Below are positions 1-7,435 of a stretch of 24,245 nt of DNA, piece by piece. A model generated the notes under the pieces. That model ran no database searches and had not been told where the DNA came from. It saw nothing but the letters and a program-made list of their open reading frames with translations. The position numbers and the translations under genes were made by a program. The stretch is from a virus. Position 1 is the stretch's first letter. Every line of letters begins with the position of its first letter. The stretch covers positions 1 to 24,245 of the IMG/VR virus record IMGVR_UViG_3300025133_003253. The stretch is one strand, 5' to 3'.

Positions 1-50
1 GCTTGTCTGCCAGTTCCTTTTCTTTCACTTGGGGGAAATCTTGGACTCAT
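1..50 (-). CDS. Start of an unidentified gene, cut by the window edge
   Basis: An ATG at 50-48 on the minus strand opens a reading frame that stays open to the window edge (MSPRFPPSERKGTGRQA). A GAGG Shine-Dalgarno sequence lies 9 bases upstream, at 63-60. Only 16 codons are visible and no family can be named; the visible part is basic and proline-rich. It lies about 65 bases after the ribonucleotide reductase stop and is read in the same direction. It could be the next gene of the operon or the first of a new unit. Evidence is the start context and the open frame only. Confidence 0.45.
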   Translation of the reverse strand, partial: MSPRFPPSERKGTGRQ

Positions 51-62
51 AGTATAAAACCT

Positions 63-88
63 CTTACTTTATTTAGTTGGAAAGTAAG
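63..88 (-). terminator. Hairpin between ribonucleotide reductase and the next gene
   Basis: CTTACTTT (63-70) and AAAGTAAG (81-88) form a perfect 8-bp stem with a 10-base loop. On the minus strand it is followed by AGGTTTTATAC, a short and interrupted T run, so it would be a weak intrinsic terminator at best. It also directly abuts the Shine-Dalgarno sequence of the next gene and could instead be a leader structure. Confidence 0.3.
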
Positions 89-104
89 CGGTATGAGTAT
101 TATA

Positions 105-112
105 TATTTATT
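105..112 (-). promoter_or_regulatory. Possible late-type promoter box (AATAAATA)
   Basis: On the minus strand AATAAATA matches the T4 late motif TATAAATA at 7 of 8 positions, just after the reductase stop and about 55 bases before the ATG of the edge gene. The surroundings are very AT-rich, so a chance match is quite possible. Inference only. Confidence 0.2.
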
Positions 113-115
113 AAT

Positions 116-2026
116 TTACGCTCCGCAGGAGCCTCCAATCAAACTACAAGCATCTCCAACACCTACCCCTGTCTCCTCCTGAGAGCCCATATAACGAGAG
201 ATATTCTCGGGGGTATTCGGTATCGCTACAAGGGGCTCATTCTCCTTAGACGCTGCCCTGTAGACTGTCATGCCCTTCAAATACGGCATGTAAACAAACG
301 CTGTATCCATCACCTCTTTAGCTTCCATTGTACTGGGCAGATTGATAGTCTTGCTAATACAAGAATCAATATATCTTTGAATAGTAGCCTGAACTGCTAG
401 ATGCTCATCTCCATTAATATCATAAGCTCCAATGAATTTAGAAATATCCTTACCTTCGTTATGATACTCCTCGAAAAGAGGATCAACCACTAGCTTTTCT
501 TTCCACACACTACCTTGTCTATACCTACGGAGATACATAGCTGAAAAAATAGGCTCAATCCCACTGCTAACACCCATGAGCATAGATATAGTACCACAAG
601 GAGGGATAGTAAGCATGACAGCATTACGAATTCCATACCGTTTAATAAGCATTCTAATCCTTGCTGGAAGTGTCTTCGCAAATTCTTCATTTAAGTACTG
701 TTCTCTATCGAAGGCAGCAAAAGGAGCTTTGTCTCTCGACAGATACACCGACTGCTTATACGCCTCATCTCTAATGGTAGCAAACAATCTTTCTAAGAAC
801 TCCAAGCACTTCTCACTTCCATACCTAAGACCTAACTTAATAAGCATGTAATGTAATCCAGTTACGCCCAGACCAACCCTTCTAGATCTCTCTGCCACTT
901 CTTTACAATCATCAACAGGAAACTTGTTAATAGACAGTACATTATCTAGGAACCTAATGCCACCCCTAACAGATTTTGCTAACCGTTTCCAGTCTACATC
1001 AGATCCATCATCGAGGACCATATTAGATAAGTTAACATTGCCAAGGCAGCAATTACCGTAGCTTGGTAGAGATATCTCTCCGCATGGATTTGTGGAGTCC
1101 AGGGATTCAAAATAAGAGACATTAGTGAAGCTATTGGCAAGATCAATATTGTAAACACCAGGGTCTCCAGACTCGACAGCATTTTCCCAAATAGTCTTCC
1201 AAAGATCCCTTGCTTTGATTTGTCCTTCTCCCACATATTCAAACTCATCCTTCCAATGTTTCTGATAGAAGTTATTAGCTCTGGTAATAGCATCTTCTTT
1301 ATTGAGACCATTAACCATGACCTCTTCATACACTTCTGGTTGCTCAATATTAACTCTAGCTAACACATAAGGATGATACTTCTTATTATTAAAAGTAAAG
1401 TACCAGTCCTCATCTAACTCTATAGCCTCAAGAAATCTATTAGTGATAGCAACTGAAATGTTAAAGTTATTTAGTTCACCTTTGTCCAGTTTCACATGAA
1501 GAAAATCCATTAAATCAGGATGTGTTACATTAAGTATACCCATGAGTGCAGTTCGACGGTTCTTACCTGCTCTAACATGGTCTCCAATCTCATTGATCAT
1601 TTTAAGCACAGACACAGACCCTGGGGCAGAGTTAGCAACATTACCAATGTCATCCCCCTTAGGTCTAATCTTAGAGACATTAAATCCAATGCCCCCTCCA
1701 GCACAAGAGATCTGGTACATATCATCTACGGTCTTACCAATACTTTGTACAGTATCTTCAGGTACAATGACATAGCAGTTGAGCATATTGTAACTACCAC
1801 TATTCCTACCTGCCCCATAGATAATTCTACCCCCAGGAATGAAGTCACCACTACCTACGATATCATAAAATAATTTCTCTATCTTCTCCTTATCCGCATC
1901 CTTCTCAGCAGTAGCTACAGACCTAGCAATAACTTTAGCTCTCTCAGCCCACTTGGTTTCTCCTGGGTATGCGTATCTCGTATCAAAGATCTCTTGCCCC
2001 AGTTCGGATAATTTTACTTGTGCCAT
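116..2026 (-). CDS. nrdJ: Class II (B12-dependent) ribonucleotide reductase
   Basis: It would reduce ribonucleotides to deoxyribonucleotides for phage DNA synthesis. The 636-residue chain has the ribonucleotide reductase 10-stranded barrel signature. The active-site NPCGE motif gives N313, thiyl-radical C315 and E317. The redox pair would be C84 and C326, 11 residues after C315 as in NrdJ enzymes. A C-terminal cysteine pair (C627, C634) could pass on reducing power. No small radical subunit gene is visible, which together with the motifs favours the adenosylcobalamin class. One oddity is IPPCGT at 474-479, where the family usually has PTGT, so a Thr has become C477. It is the last full gene of the replication operon; its start overlaps the end of sbcC by 13 bases, with AAAGG upstream. 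The class II call is firm to fairly firm; diphosphate versus triphosphate substrate cannot be decided. Confidence 0.9.
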   Translation of the reverse strand: MAQVKLSELGQEIFDTRYAYPGETKWAERAKVIARSVATAEKDADKEKIEKLFYDIVGSGDFIPGGRIIYGAGRNSGSYNMLNCYVIVPEDTVQSIGKTVDDMYQISCAGGGIGFNVSKIRPKGDDIGNVANSAPGSVSVLKMINEIGDHVRAGKNRRTALMGILNVTHPDLMDFLHVKLDKGELNNFNISVAITNRFLEAIELDEDWYFTFNNKKYHPYVLARVNIEQPEVYEEVMVNGLNKEDAITRANNFYQKHWKDEFEYVGEGQIKARDLWKTIWENAVESGDPGVYNIDLANSFTNVSYFESLDSTNPCGEISLPSYGNCCLGNVNLSNMVLDDGSDVDWKRLAKSVRGGIRFLDNVLSINKFPVDDCKEVAERSRRVGLGVTGLHYMLIKLGLRYGSEKCLEFLERLFATIRDEAYKQSVYLSRDKAPFAAFDREQYLNEEFAKTLPARIRMLIKRYGIRNAVMLTIPPCGTISMLMGVSSGIEPIFSAMYLRRYRQGSVWKEKLVVDPLFEEYHNEGKDISKFIGAYDINGDEHLAVQATIQRYIDSCISKTINLPSTMEAKEVMDTAFVYMPYLKGMTVYRAASKENEPLVAIPNTPENISRYMGSQEETGVGVGDACSLIGGSCGA

Positions 2027-3546
2027 ATTTTAGATATACCTTTCTTTTTCTCTACGGTTAACCTCTTGGACGAGTCTAATAATGTCTTAAGGTGTTTGTT
2101 GTGTGTGATAACGAATATTTGTCTTGTCTTCTTCAACTCCAGCAATAGATTATAGAGTCCCTGTATACCATCCTCATCTATATTCTCAGCTACTTCATCG
2201 AAAAATAGTAGATTAGAGTGGTTTGTGTCTGTGAGTAGTAAAAGGTCTTTAAGAGCCATCATGATGGCAAGGTTTAGTTTTCTCTTTTCGCCTCCAGACA
2301 ATGATATATAGTGTATTTCTTGGTCCCCAATTTTTATGTACTCGGATAATTCTTCATCAAATTCTAAAGAAAAGTTAGGATCTGTTAAATATGATAAGTA
2401 ATAGTTAGTACGGTCATTAAAATACTCCAAAACATTACGAATAATATACTTAATAATTCCTTTCTCTGATAATGCTCTCTCCCAGAACCTCATTACCTGA
2501 GATCCTGTGTGGGAAATAGCTTTCCTATCCTCTAACTCCTTAATCTTCTCTTCCTTCTCCTTCCTTAGACCATCTAACACTTCAGCATTACCCTGAGCCA
2601 GTCTAGCATACTCTACTGTGTATAGTGGGGCAGCATGACACACTGGATATTCCATGCTCTCCATTCTATCACGCACTCCATCCAATTCAAACTGTTTTTC
2701 TGCCATTTTCTCAACAAAATCATCTTTGGGGACAGTCTGCCCACAAGTAAGGCATTTAGGGTGCTTGTCTGCCATCTTATTTTTATAATGTGATATAGCA
2801 TACTCTAAAGACTCCTCTTCCCTCTCAAGCTTCTCCCATAGGCGAGTATTCTTATTGTAAATATCCCACTTCTTCTCTAGCTCATTCAGATCTATATTAA
2901 TATCTGTCTGAATATTTGATATCTTTCTATCCAAGTCTTCCACATCTAACTTAATGGTATGTATAACTGCGTCTGCTACCTTAATCCTCTGTGAGTACTC
3001 AGACTTATACTCTCTAATATGCTCACGCATATCAAAGATCTCATCAAGGTTAAGGAAGTTTCTGATAATGTCTCTCTTAACAGCAGGGGTACAGTCTAAG
3101 AAGTTTACATCATTAGCCTGACCGAAGAACATAGATGCTAATAGAACCTTATGGTTTGTACCAAGTAACTCGTCAATGATAGCTTGAGAATCATTAGCAT
3201 GTTTAGCTGTAATATCCTCACCATCTAAAGTAAGTGTCATCTTAGTTGGCTTCTTACACCTTTCAATGCTTAAGATCTTAGTGTTATCAAGCGATATGTT
3301 ACAGCTAACCACAAGTCCTTTACCTGCCTGGGAATTAACAAGAGAAGCTTCAGTACTTTTGCGTAGAGTCTTACCAGTTAGAGCAAAGTAAATAGCTTCT
3401 ACGATAGAGCTTTTACCTGACCCATTACTTCCACCTGTGTCTAAGTTCTTCCCCTTAATAATGGTTAGCCCATCAAACTTCTTCAAGTTTATACGGGCTT
3501 TCTTAATGGACAAGAAGTTTTGTATTGTTATATCTCTAATCTTCAT
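2014..3546 (-). CDS. SbcC/gp46-like SMC ATPase of the recombination nuclease
   Basis: Large subunit of a Mre11-Rad50-type nuclease. It would bind and open DNA ends using ATP and pass them to the SbcD-like partner encoded just upstream. Visible parts are Walker A GSNGSGKSS (39-47), a charged coiled-coil arm, a zinc hook CLTC (C265, C268), a second coiled-coil arm, the ABC signature LSGGE (416-420), Walker B LLFFDE (446-451) and an H-loop His482. At 510 residues it is close to T4 gp46 and far shorter than bacterial SbcC, so the arms are short. The start overlaps the end of the SbcD-like gene by 11 bases, with GGAG about 12 bases ahead of the ATG. All catalytic motifs look intact. Confidence 0.93.
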   Translation of the reverse strand: MKIRDITIQNFLSIKKARINLKKFDGLTIIKGKNLDTGGSNGSGKSSIVEAIYFALTGKTLRKSTEASLVNSQAGKGLVVSCNISLDNTKILSIERCKKPTKMTLTLDGEDITAKHANDSQAIIDELLGTNHKVLLASMFFGQANDVNFLDCTPAVKRDIIRNFLNLDEIFDMREHIREYKSEYSQRIKVADAVIHTIKLDVEDLDRKISNIQTDINIDLNELEKKWDIYNKNTRLWEKLEREEESLEYAISHYKNKMADKHPKCLTCGQTVPKDDFVEKMAEKQFELDGVRDRMESMEYPVCHAAPLYTVEYARLAQGNAEVLDGLRKEKEEKIKELEDRKAISHTGSQVMRFWERALSEKGIIKYIIRNVLEYFNDRTNYYLSYLTDPNFSLEFDEELSEYIKIGDQEIHYISLSGGEKRKLNLAIMMALKDLLLLTDTNHSNLLFFDEVAENIDEDGIQGLYNLLLELKKTRQIFVITHNKHLKTLLDSSKRLTVEKKKGISKIWHK

Positions 3547-4546
3547 CTGGTAGTGGGTCTCCTTTCTTTAGCAGAGAGTATCCTTCCATTAAATTTTCTT
3601 TAGTTAAGGTAGGAGATACATCGCAGTTCTCGACATAATCAGTAATAATCTGCTCGTTAATCGTAAACAGATCTCTATTAGGTTTATACTTAGATATTTC
3701 ATCATCATCTCCAAACGCAGGAGCTACTTTAATATCTAATTCCTCCACACGCAAGTTCTCAGATAGTTCAGAGGCAGACTCATCTGATCGTAATGCTACT
3801 CGTAACATAGTATACCAACTAGCGTCACTTAATTCCTTAGCACGATCATTAGCATCCTCTAAAGAAGTTACCACATGTCTGGGTCCGAATCGTATTTCTT
3901 TGAATTCTTCTCTGACAGGTCCGAGGACTTCTTCATGAAGGACAAGATAATATCCTTGGGCTCCTGCTTCACCATAGTTTGTGCTGTACGGAGTACCAAG
4001 AATTGTAACCAATCCATTTTGTTTAAAGTTATGAATATGTCCAAGGTAAGTTTTACACTTAAAGTCAGAGATGCTAAGAGTAGAATCGGCATCACCAACA
4101 GAATTGAGACTACCGAGATAACCAAAGTGCCCAAAAGCTTGAGCGTTTTGAGGGCACCGTGACAGATACGCTCTAATAGTGTCCTCATTTTCGTAATGTG
4201 GGATGAAATATTTATCATTATAAACTCCAAATCGGTTCCAAACATGGACATACTGAGATCTATACACTTCTAATGCTGTCAGACCATTATCTGATTTATC
4301 AGCAGAATCGTGATTGCCTCTCAAAAGGTGTACAGTTATACTAGCATCTGTCCAAATGTCTAGCAACTCTTTAAACCCAACCAATACTTTTGGAGTGGGA
4401 TTTCTATGCATGAATATGTCCCCTAGAAAAATAATCTCTCCAGGATTCTCTTCAGCAATAATAGATTCTATAGTAGCTAGTTGAGCATTAAGATGCCCCC
4501 TACTTTTACTATCTAAATGAATGTCTCCTATAACTACAGTTCTCAT
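3536..4546 (-). CDS. SbcD/gp47-like Mre11-family nuclease
   Basis: Calcineurin-like phosphoesterase subunit that would cut DNA together with the SbcC-like ATPase, in end resection for recombination-dependent replication. Metal-binding motifs are in the usual order: GDIH (7-10), GD (42-43), GNHD (77-80), GH (138-139) and GHIH (168-171). The 336-residue length fits T4 gp47 (about 340). The remaining C-terminal part would be the DNA-binding cap and the partner-binding segment. The ATG overlaps the polymerase stop as ATGA and has GGAG upstream, so translation is probably coupled. Nothing appears broken. Confidence 0.93.
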   Translation of the reverse strand: MRTVVIGDIHLDSKSRGHLNAQLATIESIIAEENPGEIIFLGDIFMHRNPTPKVLVGFKELLDIWTDASITVHLLRGNHDSADKSDNGLTALEVYRSQYVHVWNRFGVYNDKYFIPHYENEDTIRAYLSRCPQNAQAFGHFGYLGSLNSVGDADSTLSISDFKCKTYLGHIHNFKQNGLVTILGTPYSTNYGEAGAQGYYLVLHEEVLGPVREEFKEIRFGPRHVVTSLEDANDRAKELSDASWYTMLRVALRSDESASELSENLRVEELDIKVAPAFGDDDEISKYKPNRDLFTINEQIITDYVENCDVSPTLTKENLMEGYSLLKKGDPLPDED

Positions 4547-5616
4547 AGAACAGGTCTCCCATCTTTAAACTCTACCTCTTTACCATCCCCAAAGGAAGTG
4601 CCTACTTCAGCATCAATCTTTAAAGGAAGGTTAAACTGAATACCGAAGTCCTTCTTAACTGTCTTATAGTTTACCATCTCATCGTACACAATCTCTAGCA
4701 CCTCCTCCACCTCATCGTGAGGAGCGATAATCTCTACAGAGTCATGTACGGTTGCTACGATACGGGCATTGAGTCCCTTAAACGATTGCGTGATACCTTT
4801 GATCGCACAGAGCAGTATGTCAGACGCTGCGCTTTGGATTGTAAAGTTGAGTCCTTGTCGGAGCGCACCTTTAGAAACTTGATTATCGCGTGAAGTAACA
4901 TCAGGGAGATGCCTACGCCTCCCAAATATAGTATATGCATATTGGTTTTGCCTAATAAAATCATGGACGAAATCCATGTAGCGGAAAATGCCAGGATAAA
5001 CTTCTGCGTACTTTTCAATTATCTTTTCTGCTCTTCTTTGTGAGATGCCTGTAGTTTCCGAAAGACGGTACGCCCCACCTCCATAAGCAATAAGGAACGA
5101 TACCGCTTTAGCAATCTGCCGTTCCTGCTTCTTAATCTTCTCTTCTTTCTTTTGGAACAACAAACTTGCCGTATAAGTATGTAGATCTACTCCAGCAGTA
5201 AATGCCTCCTGCATCTTAGTTTCTTTAGCAATGTGTGCTAGAACCCTCAACTCCATCGCAGCATAGTCTACAGTAATAAAAGAGTATCCTTCGGGAGCAG
5301 TGAACATACTTCTTATATTGTGCTTGTCCTCTCTGGGGAGTGTGTGGAACGATACACCCATATTACTATAAGAAGCACAACTAAGACGACCAGTTAGAGT
5401 CCCGTCCATTCGGTAATCTACATACACCTTATTAACATCATTAATATCTACTGCTCTCTTAATACCATTCACATAAGTATTATACAGCTTTTGTACTTTG
5501 CGTAGCTCTAATAAGGAATCTAACCAACCCTTAGCTTCGCGCAAATCTTCTGTAGACTTCTTGCTAATATAGTCTGCGCTGATCTGCTTGTCTAGGTTTT
5601 TATTTCTTCTTGCCAC
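4543..5616 (-). CDS. Family A DNA polymerase, polymerase-domain piece
   Basis: Palm, fingers and thumb of a PolA-type replicase, encoded without an exonuclease domain. The 357 residues carry the thumb motif KLYNTYV (43-49), TGRLS (75-79), motif A as DYAAMELR (117-124, usually DYSQIELR), motif B as R166...K170...F174...Y178 (the O-helix, usually R...K...NFG..YG) and motif C as VHDS (290-293, usually VHDE). Both metal-binding aspartates, D117 and D292, are present; Ser replaces the Glu after D292, with a Glu two residues later (E295). Phe at 174 is the usual natural residue of the O-helix. The GTG start at 5616 lies inside the preceding gene (17-base overlap, +1 frame) and has GGAG 10 bases upstream. 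The remainder of the enzyme is encoded by the two upstream genes. Confidence 0.92.
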   Translation of the reverse strand: MARRNKNLDKQISADYISKKSTEDLREAKGWLDSLLELRKVQKLYNTYVNGIKRAVDINDVNKVYVDYRMDGTLTGRLSCASYSNMGVSFHTLPREDKHNIRSMFTAPEGYSFITVDYAAMELRVLAHIAKETKMQEAFTAGVDLHTYTASLLFQKKEEKIKKQERQIAKAVSFLIAYGGGAYRLSETTGISQRRAEKIIEKYAEVYPGIFRYMDFVHDFIRQNQYAYTIFGRRRHLPDVTSRDNQVSKGALRQGLNFTIQSAASDILLCAIKGITQSFKGLNARIVATVHDSVEIIAPHDEVEEVLEIVYDEMVNYKTVKKDFGIQFNLPLKIDAEVGTSFGDGKEVEFKDGRPVL

Positions 5617-6085
5617 GCTTTTCTAACTCCGCTTCAATTTGGGTTAAAAGTGTATCTAGGGATTGTTTGTTAGTAGAAGGATTTCCTTTACTTGTCATTA
5701 CAGGGGGGTAAAAACCAAACCCCGAATCAGAGTAGAGAATATCAATAAGATTTTTTGTAGACAACAAGTTTGCAGTCTTCGCTACCTTGTCTGACACATA
5801 CAATCCATCTTCAATATCCATCAACAACTGATTCAGGGTTTGGCCCACCACACCCAACTCGTCTAAGCTAACATCCAATCCTTTATACTCAATGTCTGCG
5901 AATACAGGGAAAAGAGGAGAAAGAAGTTTGTCTAGCACAGGTAATGTCCCGTTCGCCACCAGTTTGTCCCTTAGTTCATCATATATCCTCAAAGTATATG
6001 AGGCATCTAAGGCATTACCCGTTGCACACTCTTCCAGGGTAAGTGCGGCCCAATCAAACTTCTTTCCCTCTTTTACTGTAAGCAC
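5600..6085 (-). CDS. Family A DNA polymerase, middle piece (Exo III segment and linker)
   Basis: A 161-residue protein corresponding to the end of the PolA 3'-5' exonuclease domain and the start of the thumb region. GKKFDWAALTLEECATGNALD (7-27) aligns with the Exo III helix of PolA proteins: D27 is the expected metal-binding Asp, but the usual Tyr four residues before it is Gly23. Residues 105-155 match the PolA segment before the thumb, which usually reads like NLNSPKQLAEILY. The GTG start at 6085 overlaps the upstream stop as TAGTG, with GGAG 8 bases ahead. Alone it could not fold as an exonuclease, so it presumably assembles with the flanking pieces. A frameshift product or an assembly error is the alternative. 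Confidence 0.85.
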   Translation of the reverse strand: MLTVKEGKKFDWAALTLEECATGNALDASYTLRIYDELRDKLVANGTLPVLDKLLSPLFPVFADIEYKGLDVSLDELGVVGQTLNQLLMDIEDGLYVSDKVAKTANLLSTKNLIDILYSDSGFGFYPPVMTSKGNPSTNKQSLDTLLTQIEAELEKRGKKK

Positions 6086-7095
6086 TAGAAGTTCTCCAAT
6101 TCTTCAGGGAAGAAGAGTTTCACTAGATCCATGAGACTCTTAGGGAGGACTTCGTTATACAGGTGTGCCATGATTTTTGTATCGTATACATTCACAGGAG
6201 AAATGCCATACTTGAGGAGGAACTTAATATCAAACTTACAGTTCTGGAGGATCTTCTTATTGGATTGATTCTCCAGTACCCACTTCACATGAGTACCCAG
6301 TATACTAGCACCCTCATCCTCAGTAAAAGGACTTTCTCTATGAAATATCGGGATAACCCAATTTCCTTTAGACGTACTAAAGGCTATGGTCATAATGGTG
6401 TCTGTTAAAAAGTTAAGCCCCGTTGTCTCAATGTCACACGCTAGGTCATCGCTAGTTTGGGATAATTCATCACAGACCTTCTCAACATCCTCCATAGTAG
6501 AGAGGAGAGTGTAATCAAAGTCTGCCTTGGTTGTATTCCCAAACACATACTTGTCAACAGAGTTCTTAATGTCCCTCTCAAAGAGAAACTTATTCTTAGG
6601 TTCAACCACTACCTGATAGGGGTGATACAAAGGAACCACATTATACTCTTCGTACTTGTACAGGGAGCCCCTCTTATTAGTAATCCCAGACTTTTTAATA
6701 AGCATCTTCATGGCTAGGTTACCACAAACGAACACTAGCTTAGGTTTGTAGCTATCTATAGTACGAAACAAATGCTCTCTACAAATCTCCCTATCTGATG
6801 GGGTCATGTCAGCATCTTTGACGCTAGGACACTTTACAGATGGAGAGAATGCATAAGAAACTTTAAGTGGGACTATAATATCTTCGATGAGGTCTTTTGC
6901 TTGCTTAGGTAAGGGGATACACTTCCCATTATTTTTACAGGCATAGGACTCAGTAACGAACAATACATCTACGGGCTTAACACTCTCATAATCAACAATA
7001 CAATGTTCAGACTTGTTGATCTTAAGAATGGAGCAACCCTCACATAGAGGATTGATACCCACTCCGCTCTCAGCATATAAATTATTAAGGTTCAT
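6085..7095 (-). CDS. UDG-like domain fused to PolA exonuclease (Exo I and Exo II), N-terminal replicase piece
   Basis: The 336 residues show two domains. Residues 1-185 resemble family 4 uracil-DNA glycosylases. C18, C21, C89 and C105 have the spacing I recall for the iron-sulfur ligands of the Thermus enzyme, and VPLYHPY (154-160) matches the motif with the catalytic-loop His. The usual GE.PG motif is TESYA (48-52), so glycosylase activity is doubtful. Residues 192-336 begin a DnaQ-type exonuclease with Exo I DIETTG (D221, E223) and Exo II NCKFDIKF (N285, D289). The chain then stops, before Exo III, which lies in the next gene. SPO1-type phage polymerases have a similar UDG-like N-terminus, from general knowledge. 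The ATG at 7095 has no Shine-Dalgarno sequence and overlaps the start codon of the divergent sigma gene. Confidence 0.88.
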   Translation of the reverse strand: MNLNNLYAESGVGINPLCEGCSILKINKSEHCIVDYESVKPVDVLFVTESYACKNNGKCIPLPKQAKDLIEDIIVPLKVSYAFSPSVKCPSVKDADMTPSDREICREHLFRTIDSYKPKLVFVCGNLAMKMLIKKSGITNKRGSLYKYEEYNVVPLYHPYQVVVEPKNKFLFERDIKNSVDKYVFGNTTKADFDYTLLSTMEDVEKVCDELSQTSDDLACDIETTGLNFLTDTIMTIAFSTSKGNWVIPIFHRESPFTEDEGASILGTHVKWVLENQSNKKILQNCKFDIKFLLKYGISPVNVYDTKIMAHLYNEVLPKSLMDLVKLFFPEELENF

Positions 7096-7435
7096 GGCGA
7101 AACACTACATAGACAACAAAAGGTTTGAGGAACTGATCTTATTATACCAAGAAGATCCAAGAAAACATGAGGAAGAGCTATTTTCTATGTTTGATCTGCT
7201 AATCCATAACATTGTTAATTCTTACGGATTCACAGTAGATCTAGATGATGCCAAACAAGAATGCTTTGTACTTATTCTTAAGACCATAGGAAAGTTCAAA
7301 CCAGAAAATGGAAAAGCTTTTAATTACTTCACTACAATTATAATGAATAATCTCAGGCTAATCTACACAAAGAATAAGAAATATAAAGAGAAGCTGGATG
7401 CTTACGAAGAACTGATGAAGAATAAGTCTAGCTAA
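7094..7435 (+). CDS. gp55-like late sigma factor
   Basis: A 113-residue protein resembling sigma-70 region 2 and T4-type gp55, which directs host RNA polymerase to late promoters through the -10 box alone. Visible signatures are DDAKQECF (51-58, the DxxQE-type helix) and KFKPENGKAFNYFTTIIMNN (67-86), the FdpekgkaFnYf-type segment of region 2. Region 4 is absent, as in gp55. A longer frame reaches back to 7013, but those extra residues mirror the polymerase gene and look non-native, and YIDNKRFEELI near residue 6 looks like a normal gp55 beginning. The ATG shares two bases with the divergent polymerase ATG. AAGG lies only 3 bases before the start, which is a poor spacing. The 3' end overlaps the converging 99-residue gene by 4 bases. 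Confidence 0.75.
   Translation: MAKHYIDNKRFEELILLYQEDPRKHEEELFSMFDLLIHNIVNSYGFTVDLDDAKQECFVLILKTIGKFKPENGKAFNYFTTIIMNNLRLIYTKNKKYKEKLDAYEELMKNKSS

Noticed and set aside
77-400. 107-codon plus-strand frame at the left edge
   Set aside because: It is mostly antisense to the conserved C-terminus of the reductase and has no family resemblance.
994-1873. Several 77-117 codon frames on either strand within the reductase gene
   Set aside because: All lie inside the conserved reductase coding sequence; no ribosome sites or recognisable domains.
3868-4251. 127-codon minus-strand frame within the SbcD-like gene
   Set aside because: Overlaps, in another frame, the metal-binding region of a complete phosphoesterase; composition is of random frame type.
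5596-6090. Programmed ribosomal frameshifting joining the polymerase pieces
   Set aside because: No X-XXY-YYZ heptamer is seen before the TAG at 6085-6087, and the second junction would need a +1 shift at AAA TAA with no known stimulatory context. Both downstream frames have well-placed GGAG and GTG. Not fully excluded, so reinitiation is only preferred.
7013-7093. 27-codon N-terminal extension of the gp55-like gene
   Set aside because: The extension is antisense to the UDG-like domain, and the normal gp55-type beginning (YIDNKRFEEL) comes just after the inner ATG at 7094.
4543-7095. Pseudogene or sequencing errors as the cause of the split polymerase
   Set aside because: Catalytic motifs are kept in all three pieces, the overlaps are compact, and each piece has an initiation site, all unexpected of random damage. 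Read data would be needed to exclude errors.
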